From Toxonevra muliebris (lineage: Eukaryota; Arthropoda; Insecta; Diptera; Pallopteridae): a stretch of 64,000 nt of DNA. Both the position numbers and the translations under genes were made by a program. The number at the start of each line of letters is the position of its first letter. Within the stretch, counting starts at the first letter, position 1. The notes under the pieces are model-generated. The model had not been told where the DNA came from and searched no databases. It worked only from the letters and a program-made list of their open reading frames with translations. Positions 39,766 through 50,107 of the stretch are shown piece by piece. The stretch spans positions 61,392,079-61,456,078 of the forward strand of contig OY829327.1 in NCBI GenBank assembly GCA_963691655.1, written 5' to 3'.

Positions 39766-42700
39766 TTACTGACTTCCTGACTTCTTTGGACGTCCTCGTT
39801 TACGTATGGGATGAACTGGAACTGCAGTTGTATCATTGTTACTACCTTTATATAAAGTTAGTGCTGAGGCGTGATATACCCCTAAAGGTGTATTCAAATC
39901 ATTGGACGATGCAATTTGATACGAAGAAGATCCAATCTTTTTCGTGATTATATACGGGCCATCTCGCTTAGGTACAAATTTTGCTGTTATACCCTTTGAT
40001 GCTTGGCTGAGAACGTGAGTAGTGACTAATACTTCAGTACCGATGTCGAAATTGGGTTGTGGTCGTCGTCGTTGGTCAACATACTCTTTGTTTTTATCTT
40101 GCATACGATGTTCAGCTTCTTTTGCAATTTTAATACTATTAGCGAGTTTTCGAAGATACGGAGTAATTTGTGGAATAAAGTTCTCACTTTCTGAGATTGA
40201 TCTTAGATCATGTTGTACGTCATCAAAAGTACGCAGATTTCTGCCGAATGTGAGAAATGCCGCTGTAAAACCTGTACTTTGGCACTTAGCTGTGTTCATT
40301 GCAAATCGGATAGCTGTTAGACTTTTATTCCAAGAATCATGGTTGCTTTGAACGATGATTGCCAATTGCGCTTTTAAATCACGGTTTTTGCGTTCTACCG
40401 GGTTTGCTTCGGGATGGTAGACGGGAGTGAACTGCTGCTCTATATTCATGCAATATAAAACCTTCTGCATTATTGCGGAAATAAATTGTACTCCATTATC
40501 GGACTTTATGCGTCGTGGAATGCCGTAGCGTAAGAACACTTCATCTACTAATGTTTTAGCACATGCTTCAGCGGTAGCTTCTTTTAATGCAAATAATTCG
40601 GTCCACCGGCTGGCAACATCTTCAACAATAAAAATCCATTGGTAACCATCCTCTGTTTGAGGCAAGGGCCCAAACAAATCAACGGCTAACACCTCAAAAC
40701 GTTGTTTGCTGCTTGAAGTTTGCAACAGTCCAATTGGTCTTGTATTAGCTGCTTTATAACGTTGACACTCTATGCAACTTCGAACATATTTTGCAATTTC
40801 ACCTCGCATTCCAGGCCAAAAATAGCGACTAGCAATTCTAGATATTGTTCTTTCTACGCCATAGTGACCAGCGGTACACTCATCATGATACGCCTTTAAA
40901 ACTTCAGCACGTTCATGTGAAGGTACTACTAGTTGTGCTTCTTCAGAATCATCATTGCCATAACAATGTAAAACACCTTCGTTCATAATGTAGCTACGAT
41001 TTAACCAGCGATTTACGTTTTCGTCTTCAGCTTCAAGTGATGTGATTATAGATTTTAGATAGTCATCTTTTAATTGCTCAGAACGAATATTTTCGGAACC
41101 TTTTCGTGGTAAATCAATGTGAAATGCATTAAATTCAGCCATATTGTTGCATGGTGGGCGAGATAACATATCTGCTATAGCATTAGTCTTACCGGGTGTA
41201 TACTCCATTTTAAAGTTATACTGCTGAATCTGAAGTGCCCATCTGGCTAAACGACCCGATGGCGACTTCATTGTAAGCAGCCATTTCAATGGTTGGTGAT
41301 CGGTCAACAAAAGGATATCTTCACCTTCAATGTAGCCACGGAATTTTGCACAAGCCCATACAATTGCCAGAGCTTCACGTTCGGTCGTGGAATAATTCTT
41401 TTCTGCATTTGAAAGTAATCGGCTTGCATATTCTATGGGATGCTCGTCTTTACCCTCCCCCTGGAGTAAAACTGCTCCGAGTGCGTAACTGCTTGCATCA
41501 GTTTTCATAACATATGGCTTATGATCTTGTGCTTGCTTAAGAATTGGAGAAGACACCAGCTTCTTTTTCAATAAAATAAATGCTTTACGCTGAGGCTCTT
41601 CCCAGATCCATTCGACATTCTTTTTAGTTAGATCGGTTAATGGTTTTGCGATATCAGCATACTGCTCAATAAATCTTCTATACCAAGAGCATGTTTGAAT
41701 AAACGATATGAGCTCCTTAACATTTTTCGGCTCCTTTCGTTCACTTATAGCTTTCGTTTTTTCTGAATCTACGCAAATTCCATCTTGGGTAAGTATGTGA
41801 CCAAGATATCTTACTTGCGCGCAACAAAAATTACATTTGGAGTTTTTAACACGTAGTTTGAATATCTGTAACCTATCAAAGACAGTATCAAGATCTTTTA
41901 AATGTTCAACAAATGATGGTGAACATACGATTAAATCATCCAAGTATGCTAATAAATCTACATTAGGGATTGCAGTTTTGAAACGGTCAATCAGGCGCTG
42001 AAATGTTGCGGGTGCATTACGCAATCCAAATGGCATTCTCTTAAATCGAAATGTTCCAAAGGGCGTTATAAAACATGTTTTATCGCAATCTTCATTTGCG
42101 ACTTTGACCTGGTAATAACCGCTTTGCAAATCAAGTGTTGTCATGTATTTTGTGCTTTTAGCAGCGTGTAGTAAATCATCCATTCTGGGTAATGGGTATC
42201 TATCTGGTATCGTTACAGAATTAATCTTTCGATAATCAATGCAAACACGCATACCACCATCTCTTTTCGGTACCATGACTACTGGCGAAGACCAAGCAGA
42301 CTCACATTCTTCAATAATATCATTTTCAAGCATCTTATCTATTTCAAGCTTTAGCTCACGAGCTTTTGCAAATGATAAACGATACGGTGGAGAAGCAATG
42401 GGGTCTTGTCCACCAGTGTTAATCTTGTGCACAGCGTATGGCGTTGGTTCACTAATGTCGCCGAATACCGCTTGGTGTTTTTGTAAGACGCAATCAAGCT
42501 GAACTTTCTGCTCTGCAGTTAACAAACTACCATCAGACTCTTTAAGAAATTTAAATTCTATTGAGAATAGTTGCGTAAAAATTGCATCATTGTAGCTTTT
42601 ATCGTATTTTACAGCAACAAACAACTTTGTGTCAATACCTTTATCGGGAGTCACTGCATCAATTGGCAATGCATCTTTGAAAATCGCTTGTATTGAGTGT

Positions 42701-43998
42701 GGTGAATAGTCATTATGCTCGTATGTTGGAATTTCTGGACCATAATACTCGAAATCAGATACGTATTTACTGTGCTGACAATATGATTTGTAATGTTTCG
42801 TTTCATTTTGAACGATATCAGATGGTTTGCGTTTCGGATATTCGTTTGCTACTTTTATTGTTTCTAACAGATTTAAGTTAAGTGGCATCGCTTCAGCGAA
42901 ATCAAATTGTTGTGATGGGTTGCTTTCAAAGTACCAATATTTTTGGCCCATATTTAGTACTATTCCCGCTTGTTCCAAAAAGTCTGCTCCAATCAACGTA
43001 CGATTACCTTTCGCGTTTGGTAGTATAATGAATTGTATGTTTAAACATCTACCGCCAATGACAATTTTGCAAATGGTTGACAAGCACTCTTGCACAGAGT
43101 TGCTTCCATCAGCTAATGAAACTTCGCACTTGACATTTTGATATGTGCACCCCTTGAAGTCCATAATGCGCTTCAAGTTTGAGCTGGCTACGCTAGTACG
43201 TGCACCCGAATCAAAATATGCTTGCCCTGGTACACCGAATAATTGTATATTCACTATTGGAATATTACGCCCAATTGGACTTGTTGACAACGAATTAAAA
43301 TTCACGACACCTGCCGTATTTGTTGCAATGTTCTTATTCTTATTACAATTTATACAATTTGCGCGAATGACGCCAGGAGCGTTACAGCCATAGCACGCCA
43401 ATTTTGGTTTAACTGACTCCACGGGTACCTGTTTAACATTTTTCGCATTAATCTCCAACCATTTATAACATTTTTCTTGAGTGTGCCCTTTCTTCCGACA
43501 AAATTTACAGCGAATTGGACCGTTGCTATCCACGTTATCAGTGCTTACGGGTTTACTACGCTCTTTTATAAAGTGTTCTGCTTCCCGAGCATCAACCAAA
43601 AGTTCCTCAAATGACTTTATTTTGTGACGAAACACACGTTCACGTATTTGTGCATGTAGCATGCCAAACAATATGTCGATCTGCGCTGCCTCAGCTGGAA
43701 TATCAGGCAATTGTGCAAATAAGGCACGTTTCTTGCAAATAAATGTATCAGTCGCTTCGTTTTTCTGTTGCTTCCCATCACAAATTTCTGCATATATTCT
43801 CCATGCAGGTTTTGGAGACGAAAACGAGTCTCGAAGCATTTTCACGACATCTTTAAAAATTACCGCATTATTTTTCACCCCACGCCACCATTCCGCAGCG
43901 TCCCCCTCTAACAGCATTGGCATACCGTTAACAGCATCCACATCGTTTATTTTTTTTGACCATTTTGTATGTGCTAATTGCCGAAATAAATTCTTCAA
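39766..43998 (-). CDS. Ty3/gypsy gag-pol polyprotein (gag C-terminus, protease, RT, RNase H, integrase)
   Basis: An uninterrupted frame of 1410 codons. Residues from about 20 give the gag capsid-like part (LEGDAAEWWRGVKN). Two zinc knuckles follow at about 163-176 (CKFCRKKGHTQEKC) and 200-215 (CYGCNAPGVIRANC). Next come the protease AYFDSGARTS (about 258-267), RT with motif A (TLDLQSGYYQV) and YLDD at 685-688, RNase H (MKTDASSYALGAVL, YSTTEREALAIVWA, LLTDHQPLKWLL), the integrase HHCC domain (HDECTAGHYGVER, CIECQRYK, about 1035-1075), and the catalytic triad in AVDLFG, KSDNGVQF and NPVERKN. It ends with a GPY/F-like module (FVPKRDGPYIITKK). Its first ATG lies inside gag; the true gag start is in the frame 43928..44188. 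All pol catalytic motifs appear intact. Confidence 0.9.
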   Translation of the reverse strand: MKNLFRQLAHTKWSKKINDVDAVNGMPMLLEGDAAEWWRGVKNNAVIFKDVVKMLRDSFSSPKPAWRIYAEICDGKQQKNEATDTFICKKRALFAQLPDIPAEAAQIDILFGMLHAQIRERVFRHKIKSFEELLVDAREAEHFIKERSKPVSTDNVDSNGPIRCKFCRKKGHTQEKCYKWLEINAKNVKQVPVESVKPKLACYGCNAPGVIRANCINCNKNKNIATNTAGVVNFNSLSTSPIGRNIPIVNIQLFGVPGQAYFDSGARTSVASSNLKRIMDFKGCTYQNVKCEVSLADGSNSVQECLSTICKIVIGGRCLNIQFIILPNAKGNRTLIGADFLEQAGIVLNMGQKYWYFESNPSQQFDFAEAMPLNLNLLETIKVANEYPKRKPSDIVQNETKHYKSYCQHSKYVSDFEYYGPEIPTYEHNDYSPHSIQAIFKDALPIDAVTPDKGIDTKLFVAVKYDKSYNDAIFTQLFSIEFKFLKESDGSLLTAEQKVQLDCVLQKHQAVFGDISEPTPYAVHKINTGGQDPIASPPYRLSFAKARELKLEIDKMLENDIIEECESAWSSPVVMVPKRDGGMRVCIDYRKINSVTIPDRYPLPRMDDLLHAAKSTKYMTTLDLQSGYYQVKVANEDCDKTCFITPFGTFRFKRMPFGLRNAPATFQRLIDRFKTAIPNVDLLAYLDDLIVCSPSFVEHLKDLDTVFDRLQIFKLRVKNSKCNFCCAQVRYLGHILTQDGICVDSEKTKAISERKEPKNVKELISFIQTCSWYRRFIEQYADIAKPLTDLTKKNVEWIWEEPQRKAFILLKKKLVSSPILKQAQDHKPYVMKTDASSYALGAVLLQGEGKDEHPIEYASRLLSNAEKNYSTTEREALAIVWACAKFRGYIEGEDILLLTDHQPLKWLLTMKSPSGRLARWALQIQQYNFKMEYTPGKTNAIADMLSRPPCNNMAEFNAFHIDLPRKGSENIRSEQLKDDYLKSIITSLEAEDENVNRWLNRSYIMNEGVLHCYGNDDSEEAQLVVPSHERAEVLKAYHDECTAGHYGVERTISRIASRYFWPGMRGEIAKYVRSCIECQRYKAANTRPIGLLQTSSSKQRFEVLAVDLFGPLPQTEDGYQWIFIVEDVASRWTELFALKEATAEACAKTLVDEVFLRYGIPRRIKSDNGVQFISAIMQKVLYCMNIEQQFTPVYHPEANPVERKNRDLKAQLAIIVQSNHDSWNKSLTAIRFAMNTAKCQSTGFTAAFLTFGRNLRTFDDVQHDLRSISESENFIPQITPYLRKLANSIKIAKEAEHRMQDKNKEYVDQRRRPQPNFDIGTEVLVTTHVLSQASKGITAKFVPKRDGPYIITKKIGSSSYQIASSNDLNTPLGVYHASALTLYKGSNNDTTAVPVHPIRKRGRPKKSGSQ

Positions 43999-44188
43999 CT
44001 TTTAACGGATTGCGTTCGCCATTATAACGGGCAGTACCCATGCTGAATGATCCCTTTTTAATATTACACGTAGTTACCGCTTGCATCAAGCGCTCAAATT
44101 GCTCTGTAGACAACGCCATATTCGTCTGTTCTGCTATACGCTGACTGCGACGAACCGGATAATTTAAAAAATCGAAGATATCAGCCAC
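43928..44188 (-). CDS. gypsy gag N-terminus (frame-separated from gag-pol)
   Basis: An 86-codon frame starting MADIFDFLNYPVRRSQRIAE with a typical gag N-terminal segment (FSMGTARYNGERNPLKVEEF). Its reading frame and that of gag-pol are offset by one base, with the crossing at a run of eight A (minus; 43950..43957). The join falls in the middle of gag rather than at a gag/pol border, so it looks like an indel or assembly error in a homopolymer, though programmed slippage on A-runs is known in other elements. There are 205 bp between this start and the 5' LTR. Confidence 0.75.
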   Translation of the reverse strand: MADIFDFLNYPVRRSQRIAEQTNMALSTEQFERLMQAVTTCNIKKGSFSMGTARYNGERNPLKVEEFISAISTYKMVKKNKRCGCC

Positions 44189-44373
44189 GATGCTGGATGA
44201 CTTTTATTTCAATTTACCACTATGTTGGGCTTTGCTGTAGATTGCTTTGCGTACAAGGGAAGTGTGCCTTGCTTCTAACAAATTTCTTCAATTTGTATGT
44301 AGAAAAGTCTTCAATTGTTGTGATTGCGTTATTTGGCCTTGAAAATTCTTCAATTTGTGATTGCCTTGTTTGG

Positions 44374-44390
44374 CCCCACGTTGGGCGCCA
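44374..44390 (-). promoter_or_regulatory. gypsy primer-binding site for tRNA-Lys(CUU)
   Basis: The minus strand reads TGGCGCCCAACGTGGGG, 3 bases after the LTR end. This is complementary to the 3' end of animal tRNA-Lys(CUU) including CCA, the primer of minus-strand DNA synthesis in several gypsy-type elements. Confidence 0.85.
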
Positions 44391-44393
44391 ATT

Positions 44394-44766
44394 TGTAGAG
44401 ATTTGTTTTCTTTTAATTGTTACTTTATTTTAAAAAAACAATAATAATATAATTATAAAGTTTAAGTAGGAACTGTACGGACGCCAGCGATACGATCACC
44501 GCAACAACGCATTGAAACAAGCCATTATATGTCTATGTATTCATATGAATATTATTGCGTATGACCGTTCACTGCCGCTCGCAAACAAGGAATGAATTCA
44601 AATTATGCGAGTCATTTCATTTAAGTAAATTGTAAAAGAACATTGAGTGAGACAGATATATGTAAAATTAGGAATAGGATTCAAATTAGGAATAAATGTA
44701 CATTTCAAAAGAAATCGAATCTATTACAATACATATAGGTACACTACGAATAAAAGGAATAAAACG
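44394..44766 (-). repeat. gypsy 5' LTR, about 36 outer bases missing
   Basis: 372 bases match the 3' LTR with no visible difference, from TGTAGAG (44394) to AATAAAAC (44765). Then comes one G and the target duplication ACTT. The outer block present in the other LTR (39683..39718, including the TGTAGC end) is absent, so this end lacks the canonical terminal TG. Confidence 0.85.
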
Positions 44767-44770
44767 ACTT

Positions 44771-45142
44771 AAAAAAATGTTTTCGTTATGCTCCTTGTAG
44801 TTTATACCACTTGAAAGATGTTTGTTCTAATAATGTCTTAAAATTGGTTTATTTTGGACTTTTTCAGTCCAAGTTAAATTATGGGGCGGCTCCTATTGGA
44901 ACAGGATGAAGTCGTTGAAGTCATTCATGTCAATTAATATTATGTCAGTTCGACATTTATTTTATTACAAAGTTCTAAAAATATTTTTTATGCGATGTAG
45001 GTACTTAAACAGTAGATGCTGTGAGCAATATAACCCAAGGGGTGTTGATGAAGCCATGGTCAATGTTCCTGTCTTTAGAACTACATCATTTCGAAGTTGT
45101 TACAGTGTGTCGTCATGCAGATTATTTAATAGACTGCTTATA
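44771..45142 (+). pseudogene. non-LTR RT C-terminus, resumed after the gypsy insertion
   Basis: The plus strand continues the frame of 38280..39310: HLKKCFRYAPCSLYHL, then NNVLKLVYFGLFQSKLNYGA and, after a stop, MKSLKSFMSINIMSVRHLFY, EQYNPRGVDEAMVNVPVFRT and SCRLFNRL. It is the thumb and C-terminal domain of a Jockey-like RT. It ends at a short TTAA-type repeat near 45143. Confidence 0.75.
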
Positions 45143-45290
45143 ACCCTTAAATGCATGAGAAATCAAAATGTTTTTGAAGTGAAACTTCTTTTCTCTTGTC
45201 CCTAGAGTAAAACCAACCGGATGTGACGTCGCGCGTAAGTTTGCAATGCTACATAATTTTTTCGAGCAATGTGCATGAGGGGCTAAATAT
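45143..45290. mobile_element. short TTAA-type MITE related to the 7.8-9.2 kb element
   Basis: The left end is ATAA|CCCTTAAATGCATGAGA (45143..45162), the same 16 bases as the piggyBac-like element at 7797. The right end is GTGCATGAGGGG|CTAA (about 45273..45288). Between them is GAAGTGAAACTTC (near 45177), a 13-bp near-palindrome that recurs in the following repeats. It is about 145 bp, with no frame. Confidence 0.45.
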
Positions 45291-45579
45291 CAATATTCCG
45301 TAACTGAATTCACGAGCAAACTATATAATAAACGATTCATAAATAGTTTTTATTCAATATAACATTTTAATTACACACATACACACGCCTATGGCAGAAA
45401 GAACAATGTGTAGCGTCGCCATCTTAAAGTTTATGACAGTTATACATTTCACATACAGATAGCGCAAATGTCCAAGGAATTACATGAAGATGTCGCACAC
45501 AAAAAGAGTTCGCTACAATTGTCATCGACATTACCGGTACAGAGGTGCAATTTTTGTTCTAGCATTAATCCCAAAAAAA

Positions 45580-45870
45580 AATTGGTTGTGTATTAACGAA
45601 CACAAGGCAGAAGTGAAACTTCTCGTGAACTAAACGAAACACAAGCAAATGAAATTAAAAAAATTGGTTGTGTGTTAACGAGCACAAGGCAGAAGTGAAA
45701 CTTCTTGTGAACTAAATGAAACACAATCAAATGAAATTAAAAAACACAAGCCAATGAAGTAAAAAATTTAGCGATTAAAAAATTTAATTTGCTTGTTATT
45801 TGCTTTTGTTTCGTTTAGTTCACAAGAAGTTTCACTTCTGCCTTGTATTCGTTAATACACAATTTAGTTC
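45580..45870. repeat. 82-bp tandem pair followed by an inverted copy
   Basis: ATTGGTTGTGTATTAACGAA begins two consecutive 82-bp units at 45581..45662 and 45663..45744 (about 93% alike). An inverted copy ends at 45866 (TTGTTTCGTTTAGTTCACAA, 45808 onward). All share AGAAGTGAAACTTCT. Tandem pair plus inverse copy can fold into alternative hairpins. Non-coding. Confidence 0.65.
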
Positions 45871-45874
45871 TTTT

Positions 45875-46040
45875 GTTATATCTACATATTTATATATTAT
45901 ACGTTTATATTATGCCACTGTTTGTATGTGCTTATTATATAAGTACTTTACTTTAATATTTAATATTACAATTTCAATTTAACATTTTAATTTGGAGAAT
46001 TGCCTTTAATAAATAAAATAAATAAATGAATAAAATTTAT
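45875..46040. other. AT-rich spacer
   Basis: A/T-only stretch with AATAAATAAATAAATGAATAAA at its end; no gene. Confidence 0.3.
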
Positions 46041-46044
46041 AATT

Positions 46045-49000
46045 AGTAGTAGTAGTAGAAAATTTATTATTTCAAAGTACAAAAAATTCTAGTTACAATA
46101 TTAATATTATTAATAACTTTGGACATGGCATAATGCCGTTAGCCAAAAAATTCAAAATTGAGTAGCTTACATTGTTAAAACATGATCTGGTAAAAGCAAT
46201 ATAATAAATTTATAAACTTTCTGAAATTATCTTTTGACGGTACACTAGAGTGTGATTTAAGTAGTTTTCGCCAGTTTCCAGTTTTTGCCATTTAAAATAG
46301 GAATGATCTCCTCCAACGTTAAATAAGGGGTCTTTAAGTACAAATTTCTTATTTCTTTTAGTATGGGGCAGGTTCCAAGAAAGTGGAATACGTTTTCTGT
46401 TTCCCGAAGATTGCAGAGGGTGCACATAGTATCATCAGACTGTCTGTATGGGTAATATTTAAGTGGCAGCAGCTCACAACGCGCGCGGAATATTCTGGAA
46501 ATCGCCATGGTGCTGAACGGTCTTGTAAATAATTATTTTCTGCCATATTGAACGTTAGCATCTTATGCAAGCTTCTCGAGGTACTGCGTAGAGCTTGCCC
46601 TATGAAATCAGTTTTTACCTTGATTTTAATTTTTTCCAAAAGGTGCTCGTGGAAATTTTTCCATAATCCAATTCTGTCTATGATAAGGTCTACGTTATGT
46701 TCCGCAGCCAAAATAATTCAGGCAGGATGCGACAGCTTTTGTCTATTTGTGGTCTGGTAACTCCATGACTTTCCTTATGTAATCAAAATGGGTTTTAAGA
46801 GTGTATTCAAACAGCAGAGGAAGACCAGTTTCCAAATGTAACGCGTAATTGAGCGTGCCTACTGGCAGACGAAACATTTTCTTTAAGAAGATTCTTAAAT
46901 TTTTGCCTTACGTGCAAGGAGAAATCCATATTTGGCGTTAAAAAAACTCCAAGGTATTTGTAGCTGCGAACCCTTTCTATGTCTTTATCCACAAGGACCC
47001 ATTTTTTATCCCTGACAAAGCGACCTCTCCCGTCACTGATGATCATTACTTTCGTCTTATCTCCGTTGATCACAAGGTCCCATAACTTGGTCGTTTTTGC
47101 TAGGAGAACCATGTCAACCGCATACATGAGCACCTTAATTGTAGTACCACCGCAAATCACCCCTCCAGGAAGATAAGTTGACACATCGTTAATGAACAGC
47201 GCGAAAAGTAGTGGACCAAGGAGGCAGCTTTGTTTTGCCCACGTGTTATTTTCGAAACGAGGCCTTAAGGATTTTCCGTCCCAGACTGCAGCGACGCTCC
47301 CATTATACATTTCAGAGATGGTGTTTATAATTTTAGTAGAAATACCAAGGTTGCTCAGTTTAGTTTATAAAACTGGCTGTTCCTATTTATCATGTTAAAA
47401 GCCGCTTTGAAATCTATAAAGCATATGTACATTTTTTCATTCCTCAGAAGATAAGACTTCGCAATAAATATTAGGACAAAAATACTTTCAGTGGTCTAAA
47501 ACCAAACTGGCATTCGCTTAAAAGTCTATTTTTCTCTACCCATTCAGATAAACGATTAAGTATGACCGATGTGTAAATTTTCATTATTGAATTTCAACAG
47601 GAGATACCTCTAACGTTGGATCGCCCTTTTTAAACAGCGGGAAAATTATGCTACTTGTGAAGTTGTCCGGTATGTGTCGGTTATTAAAGATATAATTGAA
47701 AGCAGTGTTGTAAGAATGTTATAAAAATGTTTCGTTGCGTATTTTAAAAATTCTACTGGGATACGGTCTTCTCTAGGAGCTTTGTTTGGCTTTGCAAGGT
47801 GAATAGCTAGTTCAATTTAAGCTGTGGTTATTTCTTCATCTAACTCATTTACCACTATGTTAGGGAAAGCGCAGGTGAAACGAGGTTCATTATGATTCAC
47901 AAACAACAACGATTTAAAATGCTCGGCAAGTGATGATGACTCAGCTTGGATAGCCTTACGCACTGCACCACCATTTAGTCTTCTAACCATTGTCCAGTAT
48001 GTTTTGGAATCACTGATTCTTGCAATTTCCAGTTCCATTCGATGGTAGTACTGTTGTTGTTTTTCTGTGCATAACTTTTTATAATACGCGTTTGCTTCCT
48101 TATATTGGGTTTTCGCTTCAGTGCTATTAGCAGACCTTATCCGGTTCAACATTTGAAATGAAAACTTTCTGGCTGTTTCGCAGCAAGCGTCATACCAAGG
48201 CTGAACAAAGGATTTTTTTGCTGGTCACATCTGCGGCACTTTTAATGCACGTTAAACTTTAGCAATTATGTCTTGATCAGTGACAGGAGCATCTACATGG
48301 TTATACAATATGTCATCCAACTTAACTACGTATGCAGTGGCTAAACTGTTTTTCCACCTTAATTTTGGTAATAATTGGTGTTTTTCCACTGCAACCTGTT
48401 TTGCTATCATTTTGGTCAGAGTAGCTGACGTTTTCTACTGTCATGTCACAAACCCAATCTCGCCATAAGCCACGAACTATGCTGTAATCAATCGTTGAAT
48501 ATGACTGTCCCCTGACCAACCTGAGGATGCTTTCGAGATCACTTTCAGTCCTTCCATTTAAAATCAGAAAGTTTAGAGCCTCGCACATTTCCGCTAGTTT
48601 GGTTCCCTTTCTATCTAGTACTCCGTCCTCCGTCTGAACTTGTTTGCGAAATCGTGTAATTCGACTATAACTTGTAAATCACCAATTTTTTCATTGAAGT
48701 CTCCAATCAACATAATGTTTTCACTGTCAAACTCTACACAGAGGTCATACTGCTGATTAAAATCTATATTCCATTTGTTGCAATTAATGTACACCGGAAC
48801 TATATAAAGGACTCTGCTTTGCAAACTTAATCTTAAAATGGTTATGTCTGAGCTCGTGATAAAATCGATGATATATAGACGATCCAGATCCTTCTTTATC
48901 CCATACAAAAATCCGCCACTAGCGCGACCTCTGTTCGATAAACGTACGGCTGGGATCCAATGAAGCGTATAATTACTGAAAAAGTACTCAAAAGATTCCA

Positions 49001-49080
49001 TATTTTCTTCCACAAAAATTTCATACAGTTAGATTAAATCATAGTTGTTAATAAACTCGAAAAAATTACCCAACGCTAAT
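46045..49080 (-). pseudogene. non-LTR ORF2: endonuclease, RT and zinc-finger C-terminus (broken)
   Basis: The minus strand reads, in order, an endonuclease part (49080..48615: ALGNFFEFINNYDLI, LHWIPAVRLSNRGRASGGFL, IMLIGDFNEKIGDL) and 48588..48322. A linker follows (48152..47817, KTYWTMVRRLNGGAVRKAI). RT fragments come next (about 47640..46807: SFVYKTKLSNLGIS, then QSCLLGPLLFALFINDVSTY, RSYKYLGVFLTPNMDFSLHV), then the C-terminus with a Cys-rich finger (MCTLCNLRETENVFHFLGTC, near 46440). YADD is YAVD here (about 47125). Several frameshifts make it dead. The 3' end has a (CTA)n tail at 46047..46058. Confidence 0.75.
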
Positions 49081-49371
49081 TTATTTTTAAGGCCTGCAAT
49101 GTTAAATATATGAGAGAAGCTTTATTTTATGCGATATGTGCTTAATACTACAATTAATACTAGGGCTGACGGCAGACTTATTTAGTTTTTTTGGTACAAC
49201 ATATTTGATAATTCATTAAAGTTTAAACAAAAAAGATCTGAACAACTACCATAGATGCTATTTAAAACCACATTCGCCTTCTGCTTCTCACCAATTCATT
49301 ATTTCCATTCCAAAAAAAATATATGGTTCTCAATCTTTATCGAATCGTTTCGTATAATTCTTTTGCTATTA

Positions 49372-50107
49372 TTAATTTGCAGGATATGTTTCCTCAACTG
49401 AAGTAAAATTTGTTTGCTGTTTTTCGGCTGTGAGAACTTTGTTAATAGAAATCGTTGTACCTGCAAGTTTCCTTGAATTTTTGAAAATCGATGCTGTCAT
49501 TTCTTCTGTTTGCAATGTTACCAATGCACCTACTTTACCTCCTCTCTCAAAAAGAATGCGAGCAGAGCGGATATTGATATCCTGTATATCAAGCGTTTTC
49601 TTGCAAAGTTCTGCGACTGAAGATTTCAGATCAGCAGTCTTCTCAAGTCCTTTGACTATTATGTTTTTCCTTTTGCTTTTCTCAGACAAGCGTAGAAGTT
49701 CTTGTCGATCAACTTTTCGGTCTTCCCTCAGCTGTTGTACTTCCGCGCGAAGAACTTTGTTTTCTTCTTTGAGAGCACCTACTTGAGCATCAACGCTGCT
49801 TGACTTCAACAAGTTCGTACTTTACATCGGCCATGTCTTGTTTAGTAGCCACATTTTTTAACTGATTGTTCATGTTGTTCATCAGGAGTATAATATCGTT
49901 CAAAGTAGTGCTGGCGGTCGCACCCTCTGGCTCTGGTGAGACCTCACTAATCTGTCTTTTGTTACACAGAGTTGCTGAGGTGAAAACCTTTTCCCTTAAA
50001 GCCTTGTTAGAAGTTGCTACCGTTGTATTGAAAACAGGATCCGTTGGTTCCGCCATTCCTAATAATTGCGGTGGAGTTCGGTGCAGACTCATTTTTCTAG
50101 TACTCAA
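49372..50107 (-). pseudogene. non-LTR ORF1 with coiled coil and FP-like domain
   Basis: Two frames: 50107..49790 and 49812..49372. The first has SEVSPEPEGA and LLMNNMNNQLKNVATKQDMA, the start of a coiled coil. The second continues the coiled coil (QVGALKEENKVLRAEVQQLR) then NIIVKGLEKTADLKSSVAEL and GALVTLQTEEMTASIFKNSR, which resembles the RNA-recognition-like domain of L1-type (Transposase_22) ORF1. A frame change near 49800 separates them. It precedes the endonuclease of ORF2 (49080..) on the same strand with a 290-bp gap. ORF1 proteins form trimers through such coiled coils and package element RNA. Confidence 0.65.

Larger units (their letters stand above)
39311..44766 (-). mobile_element. 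young Ty3/gypsy LTR retrotransposon, near complete
   Basis: A 5.46-kb minus-strand element with LTRs at both ends, a tRNA-Lys primer site, a polypurine tract, and gag-pol. It is flanked by a 4-bp direct repeat (ACTT at 39307..39310 and 44767..44770). When the element and one ACTT are ignored, the host non-LTR frame reads straight through, which fixes both boundaries. The LTRs show no difference over the 372 shared bases, so the insertion is recent. No env-like frame is present. Gag is broken by a frame change in an A8 run, and the 5' LTR lacks about 36 outer bases. Confidence 0.9.

Noticed and set aside
43145..43393. Plus-strand frames across the gypsy gag-pol
   Set aside because: Antisense shadows of the 1410-codon minus-strand frame.
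44371..44390. tRNA-Lys gene fragment
   Set aside because: Only the 3' end complement is present, directly next to an LTR; it is the primer-binding site.
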